A stretch of DNA of 64,000 bases from G963676095 sp963676095. Its GTDB lineage: Bacteria > Bacteroidota > Bacteroidia > Bacteroidales > Prolixibacteraceae. The DNA lies in the NCBI GenBank assembly GCA_963676095.1, contig OY781040.1, positions 7,192,001-7,256,000 on the forward strand, read 5' to 3'. Under the pieces are notes generated by a model. It searched no databases. It was not told where the DNA came from and was given only the letters and a program-made list of their open reading frames with translations. Of the stretch, positions 16,615 through 24,699 are shown piece after piece (positions within the stretch are counted from its first letter, which is position 1; each line of letters opens with the position of its first letter). The position numbers and the translations under genes are program-made.

Positions 16615-17625
16615 TTATTCCACATTTACCTCTCCCGCTGAAATGTCATTCCAATCACTAATTTCGGATTCCAAAGAAAGCTCACCGCCTTTGACCGTGA
16701 CCGTGTACTGGTAATTGTTGCCTGCTTCCCACTCACTAAAGGTTGAATCCCCGCTTCCCGCAGGAAGCACGCCGGTGGCAGTACATGAGACCCCGTTAAT
16801 AACCAGGTAAAGCGTAATGGTAATATTATCGGCACCGGCCGGTACGACCAGGACATTGATATCGGAAGCGGTTGCCGATAAGTTACGGATCCCGCTGAAG
16901 GTAAGTTCTTCTGCCTTATTTAGCGAACCAAACCGGTTTTCCGGTGACGCTTCCAGGCTCATCGTACCCGTACCCCAAAAAAAATCTTCCCCTTTTTTAC
17001 TTAATTTTATATCGGTCAGGGAACCGCTGCCTTCAAAATCATCAGCCAGTTTTACGGAAAAGGTGAGTTCAGACAAGGCATGCATAAAAACCAGCGAAGC
17101 AATGTTATTTTCTTTATCCACAGTTGCCAGGATTGAAGGTATTTTGTTTTTAACACTTGCCAGGGCATACATGTAATCAGCCTGGTCGGTTGCCCCAAAA
17201 GCCTCCGGGTTCTGAATCGTAACAGGTATACTGAGATCTTCAGTTATTGCTTTTATAGAATCAGAAGTAGACGGCTCTTCTGTAGGATAATGTCCGTAAA
17301 CCGTTGCCGTATCTTCGCTCAGATAAATGGTGTCACCGCTAATTGTCCAGCTTTCAGTACCGCTGCTGTACATATAAATCACCTCTGTGGGGGAATACCC
17401 TTCTCCTTCAATAAATATCCCGATCAAGCTGCTATCGCTAAAACTTTCGCCCGTTACGACTGACCGGGTGGAAATACTGCTGCTGAGCCCGTCCGGTTCT
17501 GCTGTAATTTGCAGTTCTCCGGTTGAATTGTCCTCCCCGGGAGAAGCGTCTTTGGAGCACCCTGTCCCGAAAATAATAACTACCGCCAGGAGGGTGATTG
17601 ATAAATAATTTTCCCTTTTTTTCAT
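16615..17625 (-). CDS. fimbrillin family lipoprotein
   Basis: 336 residues from ATG at 17625 (MKKRENYLSITLLAVV... GTGC lipobox); an upstream in-frame ATG at 17685 adds residues that hide the signal peptide. The TRSVVTGESFSDSSLIGIFI block, VYGHYPTEEP, YMYALASVK, LVFMHALSELTFSVKL and the C-terminal ending in ISDWNDISAGEVNVE are typical of Mfa_like_1/fimbrillin proteins. No FISUMP tip is present. It is 33-38 % Ser/Thr/Gly-rich beta structure by eye. Likely a shaft or anchor subunit feeding the same fimbria as the FISUMP adhesins downstream. Confidence 0.8.
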   Translation of the reverse strand: MKKRENYLSITLLAVVIIFGTGCSKDASPGEDNSTGELQITAEPDGLSSSISTRSVVTGESFSDSSLIGIFIEGEGYSPTEVIYMYSSGTESWTISGDTIYLSEDTATVYGHYPTEEPSTSDSIKAITEDLSIPVTIQNPEAFGATDQADYMYALASVKNKIPSILATVDKENNIASLVFMHALSELTFSVKLADDFEGSGSLTDIKLSKKGEDFFWGTGTMSLEASPENRFGSLNKAEELTFSGIRNLSATASDINVLVVPAGADNITITLYLVINGVSCTATGVLPAGSGDSTFSEWEAGNNYQYTVTVKGGELSLESEISDWNDISAGEVNVE

Positions 17626-17732
17626 CCGTAAATAAATTGTCCTTAAAGGCCGGATGGTGTTCACATCCTGTATTTTCACAGACATATGCGCTTATTGAAA
17701 GGACTCTATTCTCCTTGTTTTTTCGCTCTGAC

Positions 17733-18689
17733 CTAATTCACATCAACATCTGTAGGCCCCGTTGTTGTCCAGTCTGCAATATTCACCGAAGAGTCGATTA
17801 TAAGTTCACCTCCGCTCATCGTAATCCGGTATTCGTAATTGTTTCCAGCTTCCCAGGCCGGTGCAGAAATTGTACCGGTGTATTCCACTCCGTCAATAGT
17901 CAGGACTAGGGTTACATTATCAGACGACGACAATCCAAGTGGTGCAGCCAGTAACGCAGCAACCACATTGGAAGAAGCAGTTTCACTGTATTCGTTGAGT
18001 GTTGTTGTTCCTGTTAAACTGATTGTTGCTGAAGCAGATCCGGTAAGACTAACCGTTCCGTCGGCCAAAGACAGGGTCCCGCTGCCAGCAATACTACTGC
18101 CGCTACTGGTCAGCGTAATTCCGGTCAGGGTCCCGCTGCCGGAAAACTCAGATCCTTTGTTTATGATAAAGGAAAGTTCCGTCAGGCCATGATAAAAAGT
18201 CAGCGACGCAGTGGAATTGCTCTTGGTTATGCCGGATACTGTTGCATACATGTAATCTGTTTGTGTATTTCCGCTTACATCAAAACCGGTAATGGCAGAG
18301 CTAATTTCTAGAGGTACGGTGCTGGATGTCCCGTCCATTGCCGGAGTCAGATCAGAAGGGTAAAAACCGTAAACCGTTGCACTGCTTTTGGTCAGGTAAA
18401 TGGAATTGCTGCTACTCCAGCTTCCGTCACTATATGTATAGGTTACCGCTGTTGAAGTATAACCATCTCCGTCAATAAATATCCCGATCGTGCTGTTGTC
18501 GTTAAAACTTTCACCCGTCACAACAGAGCGGGTGGAAACGTCGCTGCTGATCCCCCTGATGTACGCATTAATACCCAACGCTCCGCCTGAATTAACCTCT
18601 CCCGGCGTTTCTTCCCTGGAGCACCCTGCCCCGATACAAAGGACCACCGCCAGGATAGTCGTCGATAAATAATGTTTCCTCTTCTGCAT
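17733..18689 (-). CDS. fimbrillin family lipoprotein
   Basis: 318 residues. MQKRKHYLSTTILAVV... GAGC lipobox, then VSTRSVVTGESFNDNSTIGIFI, VYGFYPSD, YMYATVSG, LTFYHGLTELSFIINKG, EAGNNYEYRITMSGG and SVNIADWTTTGPTDVDVN. It is clearly paralogous to the gene at 16615-17625, sharing the TRSVVTGESF block and the DWTT-x-VDVN end. Only 9 bp separate it from the upstream fimbrillin gene, so the two are co-transcribed. Predicted structural or accessory fimbrial subunit exported as a lipoprotein. Confidence 0.8.
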   Translation of the reverse strand: MQKRKHYLSTTILAVVLCIGAGCSREETPGEVNSGGALGINAYIRGISSDVSTRSVVTGESFNDNSTIGIFIDGDGYTSTAVTYTYSDGSWSSSNSIYLTKSSATVYGFYPSDLTPAMDGTSSTVPLEISSAITGFDVSGNTQTDYMYATVSGITKSNSTASLTFYHGLTELSFIINKGSEFSGSGTLTGITLTSSGSSIAGSGTLSLADGTVSLTGSASATISLTGTTTLNEYSETASSNVVAALLAAPLGLSSSDNVTLVLTIDGVEYTGTISAPAWEAGNNYEYRITMSGGELIIDSSVNIADWTTTGPTDVDVN

Positions 18690-18698
18690 GTGTCATTT

Positions 18699-19646
18699 CT
18701 AACTGACCGTAATATCCGTGGATGATCCGTCCGTCCAATCCGTAATGCTTACGGTACCGATCGTAAGCTCTCCGCTGTTCACCGTTATTTTGTATGTGTA
18801 TACGGTTGCCGCAACCCATTCTGACACCGACGATACAGGAAGTGTCGTTGAATAGGTGGAACCGTCTATCGTCAGTGCAATCGTGATCTCCGATGTAGAG
18901 GAAGTACTTTCAGCCAGGGTTACAGGCGCTACGAGAGCTTCGGCCTCGCTTGCCGAGGTGCTCAGGGCAAGGCTCCCGTTATATTCCAGGGTGGCTGTAC
19001 TTGTCAGTCCGCTGACCGTTCCGTCAACGATGGCCATAGTACCGCTTCCGGAAAGAAATTCATAGGAGCTGCCCGTTGCCGTCAGCGTTATGTTGGTCAA
19101 TTCTCCTGTTCCGGCATAATTACTTCCCAGGGCAATGCTAAATACAACCTTCGACAATGCATGCTGGAAAGTCAGGTCTACGGTCCGGTCTGATTTGCTC
19201 ACGTCAACAGGGGTAGCCCATAAATAATCCATTTGGCCTGTCGCATCAAAATCATCGGATGAGACCACAGAGATGGCTAACGGGGATGTGCTGACCGGAC
19301 TAGTCAGGGACGTAGCCGGATAATAAGCATAAACGGTAGCGTCGGCATTGATGTAAATGGAGGGAGAAGGCGTTACCGGGCTACTGCTACCTGTGGTTAC
19401 GCTCGCCGTAGAGTTTGTCGCAGGACTGTATACTCCGGCATCGTCGTCTACATACACCCCTATGGTACTGGAGGAAAAACTCTCTACAAGAGACCGGGTG
19501 GGAACGCCCCTGGTTGTTCCATTTATATTTGCGGTAATCTGCAACGCACCATTAGAACCATCCTCCCCGGGGATTTCTTCCCCGGAGCATCCTGCCAGAG
19601 CAATGACGATCAGCAGAACTGACGGTAATAAACGATTTTTTTTCAT
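18699..19646 (-). CDS. fimbrillin family lipoprotein, first gene of the array
   Basis: 315 residues. MKKNRLLPSVLLIVIALAGC lipobox, GEEIPGEDGSNGALQITANI, then PTRSLVESFSSSTIGVYVDD, VYAYYPATS, YLWATPVDVSKSDRTVDLTF, QHALSKVVFSIALGSN, and a C-terminal SITDWTDGSSTDITVS. It is the promoter-proximal member of the seven-gene minus-strand array. The transcription start should lie in 19647-20260. No anchor protein (FimB/Mfa2-type) is recognisable, so assembly and anchoring may rest on these paralogues or on genes elsewhere. Confidence 0.8.
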   Translation of the reverse strand: MKKNRLLPSVLLIVIALAGCSGEEIPGEDGSNGALQITANINGTTRGVPTRSLVESFSSSTIGVYVDDDAGVYSPATNSTASVTTGSSSPVTPSPSIYINADATVYAYYPATSLTSPVSTSPLAISVVSSDDFDATGQMDYLWATPVDVSKSDRTVDLTFQHALSKVVFSIALGSNYAGTGELTNITLTATGSSYEFLSGSGTMAIVDGTVSGLTSTATLEYNGSLALSTSASEAEALVAPVTLAESTSSTSEITIALTIDGSTYSTTLPVSSVSEWVAATVYTYKITVNSGELTIGTVSITDWTDGSSTDITVS

Positions 19647-20304
19647 CTGTTAATTTTTTCAATTTGACGTTCTAGAATTTTCGTAAAATCATGACACCTT
19701 TATTTTTCTCAAACAATGCATCGACCTTTCTATGATGGGGTGAAAAATCTATTTTAAAGATTCTCAGTAACGCTTTTAGGTATTTTTCTTTTCATTAGTT
19801 GTCACAAAGCTCAAACAGAGTGGGCAACAGAAATACGACTATCCTTATTAAACTCTTACATAATCCGGTTTTGTCTTTTCATTTTTATAACTTTATATCT
19901 TATTTGTGTATTGGTGCTAAACATTGATGTTATTTGTTTGTAGTTCTTTGATACTCTCACAACCGTGTTTGATAAGAAAATTCTTCTGCAATAGTGTTAT
20001 CAGGCTGATAAATAACGCAAATCAGTAGAATTTTATTTCGCGGATTAAACAGATATGGTCTTTCCCGGCAATAAAAAAGCTTTCTTTTTTCAATAAAGAG
20101 AAATCAAGAATATTGATTTATCAGATAGAATTTTTCATGAAGAAGCCTAATTTTCCTGTTCAAACCGTTACGCTGGGAAAAGGCTACAAATGCGATGAAC
20201 AAAGGATTTCAAAGAACATATTTCTGTTTTTTGTGCCAGCTGGCGAATTGCGTTAATTTTTGATGAACGAATGTAGTACAGATAATTCATTTTTGAAACA
20301 TTTT
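19647..20304. other. long intergenic region between fimbrillin array and regulator
   Basis: About 650 bp, AT-rich. It must hold the divergent promoters of the fimbrillin array and the regulator gene. No TAnnTTTG box in good context, no terminator and no reading frame could be supported. Confidence 0.5.
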
Positions 20305-20697
20305 ATGAGAGAAATTTCACACTTTAAACAAAGAATTTTGCAATACCTCAAACTAAAAGGAATCACAAAATATGAATTTTATAAAAAAACAGGCATCTCC
20401 AATGGTATTTTATCGCAAAAAAATGGACTGACTGAAGACAACTTATTGAAATTTCTCACATATTATACAGATATAAATTACAAATGGCTATTGACAGGGG
20501 AAGGAGAAATTCTATTCGAAAATGAAAAACAGAACCTCCTTCAATATGAAAATAGTAATGAATTGAAAATGATAAGGGACCTGGCTGCAGAAAATGCATT
20601 GCTGAAAAAAGAAAATGAAGAATTAAAAAAAGCAAAAGACAGGTTCTCAGAGATTATCGAACTGATGTTGCAACAAAACAATAAATCGCGCCAATAA
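20305..20697 (+). CDS. XRE/phage-repressor-like helix-turn-helix protein with C-terminal coiled coil
   Basis: 130 residues from ATG at 20305; the frame is open to 20263 but residues before MREISHFKQR are not family-like. The helix-turn-helix spans QRILQYLKLKGITKYEFYKKTGISNGILSQ. The WLLTGEGEIL motif marks the Bacteroidetes repressor-type subfamily in which it ends the DNA-binding domain. Residues ~85-125 form a Leu-heptad coiled coil (LAAENALLKKENEELKKAKD), probably for dimerisation. It is divergent from the fimbrillin array and may control it (inference from position only). Confidence 0.75.
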   Translation: MREISHFKQRILQYLKLKGITKYEFYKKTGISNGILSQKNGLTEDNLLKFLTYYTDINYKWLLTGEGEILFENEKQNLLQYENSNELKMIRDLAAENALLKKENEELKKAKDRFSEIIELMLQQNNKSRQ

Positions 20698-20730
20698 AAA
20701 GAAATTGTTTAACGACATGCTCTACTAATA

Positions 20731-20767
20731 TTCCTTTATCCGCGAATTACTCAAATTTCACAAATTC
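20731..20767 (+). repeat. single arm of a dispersed fold-back repeat
   Basis: The string starting TTCCTTTATCCGCGAATTAC matches the left arm of the element at 24441-24550 over about 36 bp with one or two changes. Here the right arm is missing. Confidence 0.55.
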
Positions 20768-20792
20768 ATAAAAACAAAAAAGACAGATGTTT

Positions 20793-21491
20793 TTAGTCCC
20801 GGAACAGGATCCGGACCCGGGATTTCCGGTTCTCAATAAATTGTTTTGCCTGGACTTCAGGATATGGCGAGAATTGAACCGGTTCAACTTTATCCTGATT
20901 ATACGAATGATATTGTTGCCAAAAGTACCGGCGACAACCATGCAGATCTGGGATAATCCGGTCGATATCTTCAAGCCGGACCAGTTCGCGGCAAATTGTT
21001 GTACGGAACTCATGGTCGACACCCGATCCGATTATTAACCGGACAGATTCTTTAATCCGGTCCAGTAATTTTTCAGTTAGCCGTATTCCGGCAGTAAGAC
21101 TGTATCGTTCAGTATCCAGGGACGACTTTACATCCATGGCAATATAGTCGACAAGATCCTGTCTGATCAGATAATCCAGCATCTGCAGGTTTGTTCCGTT
21201 CGTATCCAGTTTCACGGAAAGCCCGAGTGCCTTGATTGCCTTTATAAAATCAGGCAATCCGGAATGGAGTGTTGGTTCCCCTCCGGTTATTACTACGCCG
21301 TCAAGTAAGAGGCGATTCCTTTCCAGGTAGTTAAACAGAGGTCCCGGGGGAAAAGTACCGGAATTAACCGGGATTAGCTCCCGGTTATGGCAATAAGGAC
21401 AACTGAAATTACACCCCTGTGTAAAAACGACTGAAGCGATCTTGCCTGGATAGTCCATCAGGCTCTGTTTTATAAAACCACTGATTTGCAT
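20793..21491 (-). CDS. nrdG: anaerobic ribonucleoside-triphosphate reductase activating protein (radical SAM)
   Basis: 232 residues. The radical-SAM cluster motif CNFSCPYC is at Cys27/31/34, followed by VVITGGEPTLH and KLDTNGTN. It belongs to the NrdG-type glycyl-radical activase subfamily that begins ISGFIKQSLMDYPGKIASVVFTQGC (given here as two pieces: ISGFIKQSLMDYPG and KIASVVFTQGC). It generates the glycyl radical on NrdD using SAM and a 4Fe-4S cluster in the cytosol. Its start is 54 bp downstream of the nrdD stop, so the two form one transcript under the cobalamin riboswitch upstream of nrdD. Confidence 0.93.
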   Translation of the reverse strand: MQISGFIKQSLMDYPGKIASVVFTQGCNFSCPYCHNRELIPVNSGTFPPGPLFNYLERNRLLLDGVVITGGEPTLHSGLPDFIKAIKALGLSVKLDTNGTNLQMLDYLIRQDLVDYIAMDVKSSLDTERYSLTAGIRLTEKLLDRIKESVRLIIGSGVDHEFRTTICRELVRLEDIDRIIPDLHGCRRYFWQQYHSYNQDKVEPVQFSPYPEVQAKQFIENRKSRVRILFRD

Positions 21492-21545
21492 GGATTAAAG
21501 GTTAGATGACTGAATGGTTGGATTGCCGGACAGCCTCATCCCGTT

Positions 21546-23738
21546 TTATTGAACCACTTCCTGTTCCGGTATCCTGATCAGGTTGGATACATCGCTGTTG
21601 TTCCGGACCCGGTTGTCGAACAGTTTCCGTTGGAGGAATTCCTGTTGTTTCCCGTCGTTCCACTGATCGACAGGTCTCAGATAACCGACAATACGCGAAA
21701 AGACCGTGCATCTTTGTTCCAGACCGGCAGCTTCACATTTCGGACATTTTTGATGTTCTCCGTAGAGATACCCGTGTTCCGGACAAATGCTGAACGTCGG
21801 GGACAGAGTAAGGTATGGCAGACGGAAATGATTAAAAATCTTAAAGACCAGATTTCTGACCGCTTCGCCCGTAAGTTGCCTTTCCCCCACAAACGTATGA
21901 AAAACGGTGCCGCCTGTATATTTTACCTGGAGATCGTCCTGCAGCCGGAGAGCCTCAAACAAATCGTCGGTGTAATTTACCGGTAACTGAGTCGAATTGG
22001 TATAATAGGGCTGCGCTCCCTGTTCGGCACTTTTCTCATTGGCAACCAGAATATCCGGGTATTGCTTTTTGTCGATACGGGCCAGGCGATAGGAGGTTCC
22101 CTCGGCGGGTGTCGCTTCCAGATTGTAGATATGACCGGTTTCCGCCTGGAAATCCTGCAATTTTTCCCTCATAAAATCAAGTATTTTAAGACTGAACGCA
22201 TGACCTTCTGCGGTGATCATTTCATGCCCCAGAAAATTCAGACAGCACTCGTTCATCCCGACAAGCCCTATTGTGGAAAAGTGGTTATCCCAGTAACAAC
22301 CATTCTTTTTATATAAATGGCGCAGATAAAACCGGGAGTACGGATAAAGCCCCTGTTCTGTCAACCGTTCTATTACTTTTCGTTTTATTTCCAGACTGCT
22401 TTTCGCCATCTCCATCAAACGGGACAGGCGGTGAAAGAAATCTTCTTCAGAGGAAGCCTCGTACCCCAGACGAGGAAGATTAATCGTTACCACGCCAACA
22501 GAACCGGTCAGCGGGTTGGCCCCGAACAGTCCCCCTCCCCTGCTCTTCAGTTCCCGCTTATCCAGCCTTAACCGGCAACACATCGAACGGACATCGTCCG
22601 GGTCCATATCTGAATTTATGAAATTGGAAAAGTACGGGATCCCGTATTTGGCTGTCATTTCCCAGATTTTGTCATATGCCGGATTTTCCCAGTCAAAGTC
22701 TTTGGTAATATTATAGGTCGGGATTGGAAAAGAGAACACGCTCCCGCTGGCGTCACCTTCGATCATCACTTCTGCAAATGCCTGATTAAACATCATCATT
22801 TCTGCAGCAAAGTCTCCGTAAACCCAATCCTGCAGTTTTCCTCCGATAATCACGGGCTGGTCCCTCAAGGCAGCAGGAACTTCCAGGTCCAGGGTAATAT
22901 TGGTAAAAGGCGTCTGAAAGCCGACCCTTGTCGGTACGTTAATGTTATACATAAATTCCTGGAGGCATTGTTTTACTCCTTCATACGGCAACTTGTCATA
23001 GCGGATAAACGGGGCCAGGTAAGTGTCGAAACTGGAAAGCGCCTGGGCCCCGGCTGCCTCACCCTGCATGGTATAAAAAAAGTTGACGATCTGCCCCAAT
23101 GCTGTCCGGAGATGTTTGGGCGGACGGCTTTGCGTTTTTCCTTCAACCCCACGGAACCCGCTAACCAGAAGATCTTCCAGGTCCCATCCTACGCAATAAA
23201 CACTTAAAAAACCCAGATCATGAATATGAAAACTCCCGGCCTTGTGAGCTTCAGCAATATCCTTCGGATAAATTTGATTTAGCCAGTACTGCGAACTGAT
23301 TATCGTCGAAATATGCTGGTTAAGCCCTTGCAGCGAATAAGTCGAATTTGCACTTTCCCGGACCCTCCAATCCCTCAGGTTAATATAATCCTCAATCAGT
23401 TCCACGTTTGAAAAAATGGACTTTGTATTCCGGATATTCTGGTGCTGATAACGATAAATAATATAAGCCTTAGCTGCATCAAACTTGTTGTTTTCGAAGA
23501 GAACCTGTTCGACCTGGTCCTGGATCTGTTCGACAGAAGGGATTTCAATCTCCAGCTGTGAAAGCAGGGCCAATACTTGTCCGGTGTACTCCGCAGCCTT
23601 GCCCCGGTCGGGTTTTCCGGTAGCACGCAGCGCTTTAAAGATCGCAAAAGAAATCTTATCCGGGTCAAAAATGACCTGCCGCCCATCACGTTTTGTTACT
23701 AACTTAAATTCGGTAATCATATGCCTGTTCATTATCAT
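21546..23738 (-). CDS. nrdD: anaerobic ribonucleoside-triphosphate reductase (class III)
   Basis: 730 residues. An ATP-cone allosteric domain occupies about residues 10-100 (FKLVTKRDGRQVIFDPDKI). The catalytic barrel includes MCCRLRLDKRELKSRGGG and NPLTGSVGVVTINLPRLGYE. The C-terminus has a zinc site (CPEHGY, CPKCE, QRC) and the glycyl radical loop SRIVGYLRP with Gly near 685. It reduces ribonucleoside triphosphates to deoxyribonucleotides under anaerobiosis and needs NrdG. Several Met codons cluster at the N-terminus (23738, 23732, 23720), so the start is uncertain by up to six residues. Expression is predicted to be switched off by cobalamin. Confidence 0.95.
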   Translation of the reverse strand: MIMNRHMITEFKLVTKRDGRQVIFDPDKISFAIFKALRATGKPDRGKAAEYTGQVLALLSQLEIEIPSVEQIQDQVEQVLFENNKFDAAKAYIIYRYQHQNIRNTKSIFSNVELIEDYINLRDWRVRESANSTYSLQGLNQHISTIISSQYWLNQIYPKDIAEAHKAGSFHIHDLGFLSVYCVGWDLEDLLVSGFRGVEGKTQSRPPKHLRTALGQIVNFFYTMQGEAAGAQALSSFDTYLAPFIRYDKLPYEGVKQCLQEFMYNINVPTRVGFQTPFTNITLDLEVPAALRDQPVIIGGKLQDWVYGDFAAEMMMFNQAFAEVMIEGDASGSVFSFPIPTYNITKDFDWENPAYDKIWEMTAKYGIPYFSNFINSDMDPDDVRSMCCRLRLDKRELKSRGGGLFGANPLTGSVGVVTINLPRLGYEASSEEDFFHRLSRLMEMAKSSLEIKRKVIERLTEQGLYPYSRFYLRHLYKKNGCYWDNHFSTIGLVGMNECCLNFLGHEMITAEGHAFSLKILDFMREKLQDFQAETGHIYNLEATPAEGTSYRLARIDKKQYPDILVANEKSAEQGAQPYYTNSTQLPVNYTDDLFEALRLQDDLQVKYTGGTVFHTFVGERQLTGEAVRNLVFKIFNHFRLPYLTLSPTFSICPEHGYLYGEHQKCPKCEAAGLEQRCTVFSRIVGYLRPVDQWNDGKQQEFLQRKLFDNRVRNNSDVSNLIRIPEQEVVQ

Positions 23739-23911
23739 TTATTTTTGGCAGACCGGACTTACCAGTCTAATTTATTGTCTGACCGGAAGAAAGACAGACA
23801 GGAATATGAGAAAGGAATGAGGATAAGTATGAATATTAAGCTCAAACGAGATAAACGACAGACTAATCCTGAACCAGACCATAACTCCCGAAAGTCTATT
23901 CAACAGTGATC

Positions 23912-24066
23912 GTGGCAGGTCTTCTGGCTCGTCCGGTTCCTGAAAAGCCTTCCCATCCGTAAATAGCCGGACAGTGGCAAAGGAATATCAGAAACAGCAA
24001 TAAGGACTTACAGCTGCGGGAACAGCTCCCGGTTTACACGGGATTCCCTTTTAATTATCGGCCGGC
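23912..24066 (-). promoter_or_regulatory. cobalamin riboswitch upstream of nrdDG
   Basis: On the minus strand the order is: GGGAATCCCGTGTAAACCGG, the B12-box-like TTCCCGCAGCTGTAAG, GCCACTG, GGGAAGGC, and AGCCAGAAGACCTGCC at the 3' end (23929-23914). These are the conserved core motifs of the AdoCbl riboswitch in the right order and spacing. It lies ~175 nt before nrdD. In bacteria with a B12-dependent class II reductase, such switches turn off the B12-independent enzymes when cobalamin is plentiful. A class II gene is therefore expected elsewhere in this genome (inference). Confidence 0.88.
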
Positions 24067-24097
24067 TAAAAGCCGTGATAAACCAACAATCACTTTG

Positions 24098-24130
24098 CAA
24101 TGTTAAGCTTTTCTTATCTGAAAAGCCAAA
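24098..24130 (-). promoter_or_regulatory. probable promoter of riboswitch-nrdDG transcript
   Basis: On the minus strand TTTG (24130-24127) is followed after 21 nt by TAACATTG (24105-24098), one mismatch from TAnnTTTG. The implied start of transcription, about 24090, is just ahead of the riboswitch. Confidence 0.5.
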
Positions 24131-24298
24131 CAGAGTTATAAACAAAAAACAGGAATATCCTGTCTTTTCCTTTCTGGTTCCACCTGTTTGGGCTGTTAAT
24201 AACTTGAAGGGAACGTATTTTCGGTCATCTTTCAAAGTAAAAAAAGACAACATCTCCGCAATACTTAAAAGGAAAAAACAGTTGTCCTTATTCGACAG

Positions 24299-24430
24299 AA
24301 AATTATAAGTTAATATTTCCAAAATTATAAGTTAATATTTCGGAAATTATAAGCTATTATTTCGGAAATTATAAGCTATTATTTTCAAGATTACAGGTTA
24401 TAATTTTAGATTTTACAGGTTATAATTTTC
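24299..24430. repeat. six tandem copies of a 22-bp AT-rich repeat
   Basis: Exactly 132 bp made of six 22-bp units starting AAAATTATAAG or a variant. Units 1-2 (AAGTTAATATTT), 3-4 (AAGCTATTATTT) and 5-6 (CAGGTTATAATTTT) form three sub-types, so copies decay or drift in pairs. There are no spacers, and 22 is not a multiple of three, so this is neither a CRISPR nor coding. Confidence 0.8.
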
Positions 24431-24440
24431 CTACTGATGC

Positions 24441-24550
24441 TTCCTTTATCCACGAATTACTCAAATTTCACAAATTCTAAAACCCAAAAATGTTTCAAGG
24501 TTTTCCTGCGGAAAACCAATTCGCGCAATTGGTGTAATTCGTGGATAAAA
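24441..24550. repeat. fold-back repeat (REP/MITE-like)
   Basis: Perfect 16-bp inverted arms TTTATCCACGAATTAC (24445-24460) and its complement (24534-24549) enclose a second perfect hairpin GGTTTTCC-tgc-GGAAAACC at 24499-24517. The left arm recurs at 20731-20767 on the other side of nrdDG. Confidence 0.7.
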
Positions 24551-24699
24551 AAGTTCAGATTAAGGCTTCAGGATTCCCGTTAACAGTACATCCGGAATTT
24601 CCGCTTCAACTGTTGACAAGTTCATTAACTTATCTTTGATAATAACTTTATAGGGGGAGACATGCCGGACAGATTTATCCCGCACCGTTAAACTCTTCG

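Noticed and set aside
24008..24322. Minus-strand open frame of 104 codons upstream of nrdD
   Set aside because: It overlaps the cobalamin riboswitch and promoter, has no family resemblance and is low in coding-like codon use.
24299..24430. CRISPR array
   Set aside because: Units of 22 bp are directly abutting with no spacers and no cas genes are present. The same reasoning excludes 63060-63301.
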